Positions 9,901 to 18,600 of a stretch of DNA of 64,000 nt are shown piece by piece. Under the pieces are notes generated by a model. That model made no database searches. It was not told the DNA's origin and saw only the letters and a program-made list of their open reading frames with translations. The translations under genes and the position numbers were made by a program. The DNA is from a bacterium. Its GTDB lineage: Bacteria; Electryoneota; Electryoneia; Electryoneales; Electryoneaceae. The stretch covers positions 1 to 64,000 of the forward strand of contig JAHLLB010000001.1 in NCBI GenBank assembly GCA_020444425.1, given 5' to 3'. The number at the start of each line of letters is the position of its first letter. Within the stretch, counting starts at the first letter, position 1.

Positions 9901-10022
9901 ACCTGTGGATTCCAGCCGTTAACAACGACGGCTCGTTTGGGCGGTGGGCGTTTGTTGAGGTCAAAGATCCGTGGGATCTAAGTCGTATGCTGCATCAAAT
10001 TTGCTCCATTGGGGTGAAATAA
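6969..10022 (+). CDS. Type III-like restriction endonuclease, Res subunit (BPTD_3080-type)
   Basis: This 1017-residue protein opens with the INSPFDEPKRHF segment of the BPTD_3080 family of restriction enzymes. Superfamily 2 helicase motifs follow: Walker A ATGSGKT at 161-167, DEAH at 301-304, LSATP at 353-357, and QVVGRGLRR at 635-643. The C-terminus has the family PD-(D/E)xK region, with Asp940 (RADFIV) and Glu960. The usual lysine of ExK is Ser962 (VEISG), so cleavage may be impaired or use a nearby lysine. The partner methyltransferase is at 11068-13842. The stop overlaps the next start (TAATG), so the operon is tightly coupled. It should translocate on or scan DNA in an ATP-dependent complex with Mod. 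Confidence 0.88.
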   Translation: MPKPIKQIIINSPFDEPKRHFHFDDEGITSEIRTSRRVSTYRLPIPGTKKKGKAKQEEFDMGDLEQANELVNELRAHVNQWRKQDYTNPGPTRITRKLLEHWYDTDTRMYRFFFCQLEAIETAIYLTEVAPKHQPSIITRIREANKGHNPDLPFRIALKMATGSGKTVVMAMLIAWQALNKIQYPTDTRFSDTFLVVAPGITIRDRLRVLLPNDPDNYYSHPAWKLVPDDLLEMLSQAKIKIINYHQFQCKTKETVNEAKRTMLGKARDGKDDPFIESPAEMVTRILKDMPGKKNIVVINDEAHHCYLPKPDEEKLTGDERKEAEQNRKRASLWINGLTEIRKKVGIKAVYDLSATPFFLKGSGYGEGRLFPWVVSDFSLVDAVECGVVKVPRLPVADNSMLGDMPMYRKLWPHIGDELPKYGRGTKKRETEIPHLPEKLEAALISLYQDYKRYFDLWEKRAVDSNGELPPPVFIVVCQNTNISKLVYDYIAGWERPPKNKDEQPILVPGKLDLFNNVLNSETWRDRPYTILVDSEQLESDDAMSTEFKKVSAAEIEQFKRELRTRGSSNGVDPEKITDKDLLREVMNTVGKPGRLGGHIRCVVSVSMLTEGWDASTVSHILGVRAFGTQLLCEQVVGRGLRRTSYETTKHQLEINGKTVEFEAFQPEFSEIYGVPFDFMQTPGGRTSPQPPPEKYHVRALPDRINLEIQFPRLIGYRYEWPRERLRATFSEESQIVLSPQDFATVTEVSSILGESKKHTLEDLKNKRPQEVAFHIARYILERYYFTEDGDKRPWFFPDLIGIVKEWLSPKYVIRKDDTYLGLLLIIEKAQEAAEKVYQAIVATQDGEKRLLPIFHPFSPEGSTRYVHFDTAKSVYATRADLCHVNYVVADTDVWEQAAAHAIESLDENGVKVYRYVKNEQLGFNIPYSMHGRERQYRADFIVVLEDGHGPNDPLHLIVEISGAARKDKEIKVSTATNLWIPAVNNDGSFGRWAFVEVKDPWDLSRMLHQICSIGVK

Positions 10023-10459
10023 TGGATCAGGTGAATGGTAGCATTCTATTGAAACCGTGGCTTGTACAACTCGCTCTACCGTTGATTACGATAGTTTTGA
10101 GCGTTTTTTTAAGAGTAGTAACGAGAAATGATATACATAAAACTTTAAGAGCAGAGGATTTTGCTGTAGGATTTGAAGTTATAATAGCTTCGGTAATAAT
10201 ATATATTGTTGGTAGTGTTAATATGGCTACTAAATGTATATTATCGACTAATGAAAATGATAAAATGGTGTTAGCAGGAAAAATAGTTAATATGCCTTGG
10301 TTATTACTTGCATATTTTTTCTTCTTATGGGGATTATCTACAATAGTTAGGAAGTTCGGTTGGAAAGATGAAGATGAACTCAAACCATTTATAGGAATAA
10401 TACTTCCTGATTTTTTGGGAATTGGATTGCTCATTTTTACAGTAAACTGGGTGTATTAA
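10022..10459 (+). CDS. Small four-TM membrane protein inside the res-mod operon
   Basis: This 145-residue protein has four predicted membrane helices at about 9-30, 48-68, 90-110 and 122-145, with short polar loops and no catalytic motif. ATG 10022 overlaps the res stop codon (TAATG) and the next gene starts one base after its stop, so it is made from the res transcript. It is strikingly AT-rich: the 60 bases at 10201-10260 are 25 percent GC, against 67 percent for 13201-13260 in mod. No family was recognised. Its neighbour is a membrane-anchored TIR protein, so it may be a partner, anchor or pore-forming component; that is inference. Confidence 0.7.
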   Translation: MDQVNGSILLKPWLVQLALPLITIVLSVFLRVVTRNDIHKTLRAEDFAVGFEVIIASVIIYIVGSVNMATKCILSTNENDKMVLAGKIVNMPWLLLAYFFFLWGLSTIVRKFGWKDEDELKPFIGIILPDFLGIGLLIFTVNWVY

Positions 10460-10460
10460 C

Positions 10461-11042
10461 ATGAACAAAAAGACAAAATACTTACGTGAATTACTCGCTA
10501 TCGTTAGCGTCACTGGCGCTGTCGCATCTGTTGTGACATTTCTATACTTATACGTACCGGAATTAAATTCTAAAGAAATACTTACTAGTTTTATAGGGGC
10601 TGTTGTAGGCGCTATTGTATCTATTATTGTTTTATTTATGTCCAAACTATTTACAAGAAAAACAAATGTTGTAATGACATATCTTGAAGACGATAGGGCG
10701 CTAGCTACTGACATTATGAATAATATTAAGATGAAAGGTGTTAGATTAATAGATATGAGAAATGTGTTAATGCCGGGAGACGAAATAGATAGAGTAAAAT
10801 CGATATTAAAAGCATCTGATGCTGTAATAATCATATTATCTGAAAAAGCATTGCGTTCTCCATGGATGAAGAGTGAATTAAAACTTATTGCTCAGTATAA
10901 TAAGCGAGTTATACCGATTATCGCAACGGATAAAAATACACCAAGATGGGTGAAACAACTTTTCTATATAAAATCTGACAACCTTAATGAACATAGTTAT
11001 CAGTCAATTAGAGAGGCTTTGATGCACAGAAGACATTCCTAA
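10461..11042 (+). CDS. Membrane-anchored TIR-domain protein
   Basis: This 193-residue protein has two predicted membrane helices (about 10-33 and 40-63) and a C-terminal TIR-like domain (about 70-175). Visible TIR features are the first strand (VVMTYLEDD), a PGDEI loop, a SDAVIIILSEKA strand-helix and SPWMKSE, where the family has the W-x-x-x-E segment carrying the NADase glutamate. Bacterial TIR proteins in Thoeris, SPARTA and some CBASS systems make signals from NAD or deplete it. This one has no sensor domain of its own and sits between res and mod, so the restriction complex or the adjacent four-TM protein may supply sensing. It is AT-rich, like its upstream neighbour. Function is inferred. 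Confidence 0.75.
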   Translation: MNKKTKYLRELLAIVSVTGAVASVVTFLYLYVPELNSKEILTSFIGAVVGAIVSIIVLFMSKLFTRKTNVVMTYLEDDRALATDIMNNIKMKGVRLIDMRNVLMPGDEIDRVKSILKASDAVIIILSEKALRSPWMKSELKLIAQYNKRVIPIIATDKNTPRWVKQLFYIKSDNLNEHSYQSIREALMHRRHS

Positions 11043-11067
11043 GACTCCGACAGTACTGGAGATAATC

Positions 11068-13842
11068 TTGAAAAAGTCTGTTAGCACCATCCGCCACGAC
11101 GAGAAGCGCGTCAACATCCCGACGGAGCAGACGAAGCAGTTTATGTCGAAGGACCAGCTCCGGGAAGACATGACGCAGTACCCGCGTGACCCAGCGCTCG
11201 ATCCGCAGCTTGTGTGGAAGGGCAAGACGGTTGATCCGCTGGAGGTGGGGTCTGTCCCGATCTACATCCAGGAGAAGATCCACCCGCAGGCGATTGTGGA
11301 CGATATCGTCAAGCGTGGGAAGAAGCCCGATCCGCGTGACGACCAGGTAAGCCTGTTCGACGACTTCAACGGCCTTGACGACAAAGACAAGAAGATCGAC
11401 TTCTACAACCACGAGCAGCACTGGACGAACCGGATGATCCTCGGTGACAGCCTGCTCGTGATGAACAGCCTGATCGAACGTGAGCACTTGCGTGGCAAGG
11501 TGCAGATGATCTACATCGACCCGCCGTACGGAATCAAGTTCGGTTCAAACTGGCAGGTGTCCACCCGCAAACGTGATGTGAAGGACGGCTCGGTTTCCGA
11601 CGCCACGCGCCAGCCGGAACAGGTGAAGGCGTTCCGCGACACGTGGGAACTCGGGATTCACTCCTATCTGTCCTACCTCCGTGACCGCCTCATGGTCGCT
11701 CGTGAACTCCTGACGGAGAGCGGGTCAGTGTTCGTGCAGATCGGGGATGAGAATCTGCATTTGATTCGCGCAATCATGGATGAGGAATTTGGTTCAGAAA
11801 ACTTTTGCAGTCTTATACCATTTGCAAAAACAAGTGCGGCAACAAGCGATATACTTTCAGGAGTTTTTGATTTGTTGGTTTGGTACGCTAAGGATCGCAA
11901 TAGTGTCAAGTATCGTCCTCTATACTCAAACAAAGTTGCAGGAAAGTCTGGAGGATCTGGCTATACAAAAATCAAGCTATCCGATGGTACTGAAAGAACA
12001 TTAAATAAGAATGAAAAATCTGGAGTAACGGAAATACCCAAAGGAAGTAGATACTTTGCCACTGGCGATATCACCAGTCCAAAGCCACCAGGTGATTATC
12101 CAGTAAACTTTGAAGGGAAGATTTATCATCCAGTAAAAGGATATTGGAAAACAAACGAACAAGGCTTTAGAAGATTAATATGTGCAGACAGAGTTCGTGC
12201 AACGTCCGGTAAAAGATTATCCTATCTTAGGTATCTTGACGATTTTCCGGCTGTTTCTCTAAATAATCTATGGCATGATACTCTCGGACAGAACCAGTTT
12301 GGAGGTAGCAAAACATATGCCGTACAAACAGCACTTTCTGTTGTACAACGTGCCTTGTTAATGACCACTGATCCTGGTGATCTTGTTCTTGATCCTACAT
12401 GTGGTAGCGGCACAACAGCATATGTCGCAGAACAATGGGGACGACGGTGGATTACTATTGATACAAGTCGCGTAGCATTGGCACTTAGTCGTACACGCCT
12501 GATGTCGAGTCGTTTTCCTTATTACACGCTTTCTGATTCCCCTGAAGGGCTTCTCAAAGAAGCTGAGTTAGCAGGAATAACACCTGTAAAACGTACTACT
12601 TCCGGAGATGTGAGGAAAGGATTTATCTGTAGAAGCGTCGCTCATATTATGCTAAGTGACATTGCCCACAACGATGAGATCGACGAGATTTGGGAACACT
12701 GGCAGGACACGCTTGAGTCGTTACTTACGACCCTGAACTCCTCACTCGGCAAGTCCTGGGAGGAGTGGCAGGTTCCGCGTGAGGCGGGCAAGGATTGGCC
12801 GGACGAAGCCGTCACCGCACACAAGCAGTGGTGGGAAGCCCGACGCAACCGTCAACAGGAAATCGACGCCTCCATCGCCCGCAATGCTGGCAGCGAAACC
12901 CTGTACGACCAGCCGTACGAAGATCCGCACAAGATCCGTGTCACCGGCCCGTTCACGGTTGAATCCCTGTCCCCGCACCGTCGGATGACCATCGAAGAGA
13001 GCGTGGCGCGCGCGGAAGGATCGTCGGAAGAGTTGAAGGGAGTGAAGGTTAAAGCGTACAACGAGGGCAACGACCCGTTTGTCCGCTCGATTCTGGAAAA
13101 CCTCCGCAAAGCCGGTGTCCAGAACACGAAGGCCGGTGAGCGGATGAAGCTGGACGCCCTCGACACCTTCCCCGGCCAATACATCCACGCAGAAGGCGAA
13201 TACACGGGCAAGGACGGGCACACGCGCAAGGTCGCGGTGTGTATCGGCCCGGAGTTCGGAACGGTCAGCAGCGACCTCGTATGGGAAGCAGCGAAGGAAG
13301 CCGCGAAGCTGTTCGATACGTTGCTCGTGTGCGGTTTCGCCTTCGAAGCGGACGTGGAAGAAGAAGCGAAGACGGTTGGACGGCTGACGGTCCTGCCGGT
13401 CCGAATGAACCCTGACCTCGCCATGGGAGATGCGCTCCTCAAGAAGACCGGCGCGGGCAACCTGTTCATGATCTTCGGCGAACCGGATCTGGACTTGCGT
13501 CACCTGGACGACGGCAAGTTGCAAGTCGAAATCCGAGGTCTCGACATCTACGATCCAACAACCGGCGAAATCCGTAGCTCGTCAACTGACGATATCGCGT
13601 GCTGGTTCATCGACACGGACTATGATGGGTACTCCTTCTTTGTGCGCCATGCCTACTTCACTGGCGCGGACCAGCCGTACGACAAGCTCAAGCGCGCCCT
13701 CCGTGCCGAGGTGGACGAAGACGCCTGGCTCGAACTGTATTCAACCGTGAGCCGCCCGTTCGATCCACCTGCATCCGGCAACATCGCCGTGAAGGTCATT
13801 AACCATTACGGGGATGAGGTGTTGAAGGTGTACAAAGTCTGA
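11068..13842 (+). CDS. Type III-like DNA methyltransferase, Mod subunit
   Basis: This 924-residue amino-methyltransferase has the beta-class order: DPPY at 151-154, then a long target-recognition region, then the AdoMet-binding DPTCGSGTT at 442-450. It probably methylates adenine N6. The N-terminal segment (NIPTE, YPRDPALDPQLVWKGK) matches Mod partners of BPTD_3080-type Res proteins. The C-terminal half (about 530-924) is a family-specific extension. TTG 11068 has GGAGA at a good distance and there is no better ATG. The first 230 and last 390 codons are GC-rich, while about 11765-12650 is clearly AT-richer, consistent with exchange of the specificity region. It protects host DNA and defines the recognition site for Res. 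Confidence 0.88.
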   Translation: MKKSVSTIRHDEKRVNIPTEQTKQFMSKDQLREDMTQYPRDPALDPQLVWKGKTVDPLEVGSVPIYIQEKIHPQAIVDDIVKRGKKPDPRDDQVSLFDDFNGLDDKDKKIDFYNHEQHWTNRMILGDSLLVMNSLIEREHLRGKVQMIYIDPPYGIKFGSNWQVSTRKRDVKDGSVSDATRQPEQVKAFRDTWELGIHSYLSYLRDRLMVARELLTESGSVFVQIGDENLHLIRAIMDEEFGSENFCSLIPFAKTSAATSDILSGVFDLLVWYAKDRNSVKYRPLYSNKVAGKSGGSGYTKIKLSDGTERTLNKNEKSGVTEIPKGSRYFATGDITSPKPPGDYPVNFEGKIYHPVKGYWKTNEQGFRRLICADRVRATSGKRLSYLRYLDDFPAVSLNNLWHDTLGQNQFGGSKTYAVQTALSVVQRALLMTTDPGDLVLDPTCGSGTTAYVAEQWGRRWITIDTSRVALALSRTRLMSSRFPYYTLSDSPEGLLKEAELAGITPVKRTTSGDVRKGFICRSVAHIMLSDIAHNDEIDEIWEHWQDTLESLLTTLNSSLGKSWEEWQVPREAGKDWPDEAVTAHKQWWEARRNRQQEIDASIARNAGSETLYDQPYEDPHKIRVTGPFTVESLSPHRRMTIEESVARAEGSSEELKGVKVKAYNEGNDPFVRSILENLRKAGVQNTKAGERMKLDALDTFPGQYIHAEGEYTGKDGHTRKVAVCIGPEFGTVSSDLVWEAAKEAAKLFDTLLVCGFAFEADVEEEAKTVGRLTVLPVRMNPDLAMGDALLKKTGAGNLFMIFGEPDLDLRHLDDGKLQVEIRGLDIYDPTTGEIRSSSTDDIACWFIDTDYDGYSFFVRHAYFTGADQPYDKLKRALRAEVDEDAWLELYSTVSRPFDPPASGNIAVKVINHYGDEVLKVYKV

Positions 13843-14051
13843 TTCCACTCTTTGGGATAACCCAGCCAGCAAATACAACTCTTGGATAACGTGGCAGGCA
13901 TTCTCTGATGATCCACGTGTTCACTACGGATACAGTAGAATCCATAGACTCTCCCGGAGTCATGTAAACAAGAGAATTACTGTTAGCCACTCCTTACTGC
14001 TTGCAATCGCCTGATATCCTTACTTAGTTACATATAGCTAACGGAACTCCA

Positions 14052-15623
14052 ATGTTAAGAAGCCATAAATCCAAACCCTCCCTCTTCCTTGTTGTCCTTT
14101 CGGGACTACTACTTCAAGCCTCTGTCTGTTTTTCCCAGCAGGAACTCTCTGGGGAACAATCTGGCGTTTTGCCTTCTGGTAACTATATAGCTACCAATGA
14201 TATCTGGGTAAATGGTGGTACACTTTGGACATTAGAACCAGGCGTCAATATTTCTTTTGATCCTAGTACTGATCTAACTATTTATGGCACTCTTCGCGCA
14301 ATTGGCACAAGTAGTGATTCTATTTATTTTCGACCTACTAATTCTTTAGAAGGATTTGATGGTATTTTACTTATTAATAACTACTCCCGTTCTATTTTTG
14401 ATTATTGCGTTATAACTGGTTCCAGTGAATATGCAATTAGCTCTAATGTGTACGCCAGTGTAAACATATTTAATTCACGATTTTCACACAATAATATTGC
14501 TAATGCGTCATTATCTTCGCTTTTATTAGAATCTGAAGCCATTGATACAATACGTTCAACTTTTTTTACAAATAATTTTGGTAATGCTTTACATATAAGT
14601 CAGAGTCATGCAATACTTGATTCTCTCTATATTTCCTATAATAGTACTGGCATTATTGTAGATAATTCTGATTGCCAAATAACTAATTCATTGATTAGTA
14701 ATAATTCTTCCGGTGGTATAAATGCCTATGGTTACTCTTCATGTATTATTGATAGTTGTACAATCGCATACAACACCAATACTGAAGGTGCTGGTTTACA
14801 TACAAGTAATGCAACATATCTTTTATTATCTAGATCCTTATTTTATAACAATAATGCAACACAGAATGGTGGCGGTTTTTATTCATTTTGTGGTGTCCCT
14901 TCTACAATCATTAATTGTGTCTTTTATGATAATTACGCATCTAGTCTTGGTTCCAGCATATACACAAACAGAGGTAACTTTTATAATTCAGTTATTATGA
15001 ATAGTAATGGCTCTAATGCAGTTTATTTATATGATGAACAATTATCATCCATGATTAACTGCTGTTTCTTTAACAACAATACTAATATTTCATTTGATAC
15101 ACCAGAACCTCTATATCTTCATGATTTCGGTATCTTATCTAATACGAATATAAATGGTGATTCTACTGATATATATGAGAATATATTTTTAGATCCATCA
15201 TTTATTTCTACTTCTATCGATAATTTCTATCCGACCAGTATATCCCCCTGCATAGACGCTGGCAGTAGCTATACTGACCTTGATCCAGACTCTACTTTCT
15301 CTGACATTGGAATTCATTTCTATGATCAAAATAGTTTCGTCTCTGATACTTCTTTGAACCCTCCTTTGAAATCAATATTTTCTTATCCTAACCCGTTCAA
15401 TAATATTGTTAATATTTCAATAATTTCTGCATACAATCACCGTGTAAAAATCACCATTTTCAATGTAAGAGGACAACTAATACACTCACGTAAGATTATT
15501 CCACATAGCAACACTTCTACTTTCACTTGGCGTCCACATGATAATATATCTAGTGGTGTATACTTTCTGCTCGCTTCTGATAACGAGTGTACATTAAGTA
15601 CGAAACTCGTTTTTTTAAAGTAA
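14052..15623 (+). CDS. Secreted beta-helix protein with T9SS sorting domain
   Basis: This 523-residue protein has a signal peptide (hydrophobic stretch at 11-25, ending near Cys-Phe-Ser-Gln). A long Asn/Ser/Ile-rich right-handed parallel beta-helix follows (about 40-400), with repeated short strands such as IFNSRFSHNNIA and LLLSRSLFYNNNA. The C-terminus has the type IX sorting signature (SYPNPFNN, IFNVRGQ, GVYFLLA). It is very AT-rich (14521-14580 is 23 percent GC), unlike the window's housekeeping genes, which points to recent acquisition. It is followed 33 bases later by a second beta-helix protein. The likely role is surface adhesion or polymer binding; the substrate is unknown. Confidence 0.85.
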   Translation: MLRSHKSKPSLFLVVLSGLLLQASVCFSQQELSGEQSGVLPSGNYIATNDIWVNGGTLWTLEPGVNISFDPSTDLTIYGTLRAIGTSSDSIYFRPTNSLEGFDGILLINNYSRSIFDYCVITGSSEYAISSNVYASVNIFNSRFSHNNIANASLSSLLLESEAIDTIRSTFFTNNFGNALHISQSHAILDSLYISYNSTGIIVDNSDCQITNSLISNNSSGGINAYGYSSCIIDSCTIAYNTNTEGAGLHTSNATYLLLSRSLFYNNNATQNGGGFYSFCGVPSTIINCVFYDNYASSLGSSIYTNRGNFYNSVIMNSNGSNAVYLYDEQLSSMINCCFFNNNTNISFDTPEPLYLHDFGILSNTNINGDSTDIYENIFLDPSFISTSIDNFYPTSISPCIDAGSSYTDLDPDSTFSDIGIHFYDQNSFVSDTSLNPPLKSIFSYPNPFNNIVNISIISAYNHRVKITIFNVRGQLIHSRKIIPHSNTSTFTWRPHDNISSGVYFLLASDNECTLSTKLVFLK

Positions 15624-15656
15624 TACACATATAGTACCAAAAGAAAGGATCTGAAA

Positions 15657-18600
15657 ATGTCTAAGCACTGCCTAACACGTAACATTATCTTTTATGTGCT
15701 ATACTGTTGTTGCATTATACTATTTTATACTACGTCTTCTTTTTCAGCTGTGCACACTGTTACATTTTATGTAAGCCCAGAAAGCTTTACTGTAGACTAT
15801 AATTATCCTTGGAACACATTCGATCGTAGAGTATTCTATTTGTATGATGGAGCTACTCTTTTGGAAGAATATGAACACTCACAGAACTTTACACTATACA
15901 ATAACGACGTTGATATCAAACAAGTAGTAGCAGGACAAGGCTACTTGTATGATTATATAGATATTATATCCGTTACAAAGGATGATGACTCCTCCTATGA
16001 CACAAGTCAAAACGATCCGGATATTCAGCTGGGTGATATAAGCGATGAGAATTGGATTTATTTTGACTATGATAGTCAAACAGAAACAGCAGATATGTAT
16101 ACGTACACAAATCTCCTGTGGAATTGGATACATCCAACAATACCATATGAGAATGCATCTGATATGCAGCTACAAGATATCAATAATTGGAGTAGTGCTT
16201 ATCCTCATAAAAGTCTTGCCCAAGGAGCAAGTGCAAGATTTGCTTTTACTGTGGTTTTTGAACATCCCGATCTTTATACTGGTGGTGATGTCGAGAATGG
16301 CGAGACTGTTATCATTAGTGGTGCTAATGTTATCAATCCAGATTATCATTTAAATGGTAATATGGATTTTACTGTTGATTATGGTGGTACTTTAATATTC
16401 GCACCATATACTTACGTTATTGCCGATTATGATGATGTTGATATAACTGTTTATGGTAGCGTAATAATGCAAAAAGATGGTGCAGATGGCGTCTATTTTG
16501 ACAATACGCTGACAGAATATGGTGGTAACTCAGATTATGAAGTATATTTTAATTTAATTGGATTTCATGCGCAATTAGTTGCTGAGGGCGCTTATTTTAA
16601 CGATTATTTTTATCCACCAATTACGGCAGGCGCTGACTTACCCCCTTTACCAGGCTATCAAACGCTTATAGACATAAGCAACTGTGAGTTTGAGGATTGC
16701 CATACTTCCATTGATGCCGACTTATCGTTAGTACCATTAAATAATTCTACCTTGATAGTGGACAATAATACAAGATTTAGGTATCGTTCTGGAACTCCTC
16801 AGTCTGATTATCAACCTTCATGTGCAATAAGCGCAACTAATATAAATACAGTCGATATTGAGTACGATAACTTTAATAATTATCACCATAATATTTATCT
16901 TGCCGAGTGTACTAATATTAATATAAGCAATAACAGCATTGATTTATCAAATGCTGACGAATACATAAATTTTAGGAACGATAATACCCCACTACATAAC
17001 TTTCCTAGAGGGATATTAATTGTTACCGGTATATTCTATTTATCATATAATATTGATCTAGCTAATAATAATATTATCTGCAATAGCTTAACTAAAGCAA
17101 GGTGGGATAACGTTTACGAAGGTATGGGTATTACTAATGGTATTAGAGTAGAGAAAGTTGGTCCATTTGGTATTATTAACTGTGTTATTAGTGGTAATCG
17201 ATTGCATACTGTAGGAAATCCACCAAATGATGAAGGCATGGACTGGTATGCCATGGCGATTTCAGGTGGCAGCCCTTATATCTACAATAATTTTATCGAA
17301 GATGCCAGAATGGGAGTCTATGAAATTATGGGTGCGACTTCAATATATCGTGACTACAGTATCGGAGTTGAACCATTCCAGGGGTACGTTGGTAATGACT
17401 TTTACTGCATGGATGGTTATAGTTCATACGGAATTCGTAGAGTAGGAACAACATCACCGTTGATGGCACATGGGTATAATCGGTTCAATCGCGGTGAGCA
17501 CGATCGAACCATTGGTTTATTCTGTTATTCTGAAAGCTGGCCGCCGCCAGACAATGAACACGATCCGTACTCTATGGTGAAAAACTACTGGGGTACCGAC
17601 CAGGACGTGAATGAATTTGCGAACTGGCGCTACTGTGGGAATAATTATTGGGCTAAGGGCTGGGTCCATACTCGCCCAAGTGCCGTGACGGATGGCAACT
17701 ACGAGAACTACGACGAAGCTTTTGACTTAACACCCGTTGCTGGAGTTACTGGATATGTCTTCGACAGTTTATCTCCCGCATCAATCGGCGACCTACCTGT
17801 CGCTGAACAGGCACTAGAGGCTGGCCGGAGTTACATGCGAGACAACAATATTTCAAGTGCAATTACTGCTTTACAGACTATCTGGAGCTACGGTGATGAT
17901 AATCTTTCTGAGCACGCAATTCGCAACCTCATTGAGTGCCAGCTTGCGAGTGATCCAGCTCAGGTGGACCTCTCATCGTACTTCTCGACCCTGGCTTCTC
18001 AAACCAGTAATAAACGTCTCATTTTCCTGTGCAATCATGGTGTAGCGCAAATTAAAGCTCAGAAGGAGCTTTATTCTGACGCTATTTTCTTCTACGAATC
18101 CGTAATGGATGATGGTACCCAGCTTTACATAAATCGAATTGATGCTGAGATTTATGCGATGGGGACGTATCTGCGCGAAGCTGGCGATGTCGCTATTGTG
18201 TCGGGAGATCCAACCTACTCCTACAGATTGTCAACTCTTCAAGCACACGGTTCACATCAAGATTTAATTCCATCATCCTTGAAATATATTTCAGAGACTA
18301 CAGAGGAACTCTATGCTGCGATTAACAGCCCGTACGCGCCTAATCTAAATATAACGAGCGACACAACATGGCTACTTGCAGATATCTATCTTGAGGACGA
18401 TGTAACAGTTTCTCAAGGTGCAACACTTACAATCTTACCTGGTACTTGGATTATCGGCGATGATGTAACAATTGATGTTTACGGTAAAATTGAGTTTTTG
18501 GGTGGTCCAGAGTCGCCAACAATATTCTCCTGTTTACCGGGGGCAACTAACAGTGTAAATATTGTCTTACATGAAGGATGTGACGATCAATCTGTCATTC

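Noticed and set aside
9971..10021. Longer N-terminus for the four-TM protein
   Set aside because: It would lie inside res; ATG 10022 overlapping the res stop is the natural coupled start.
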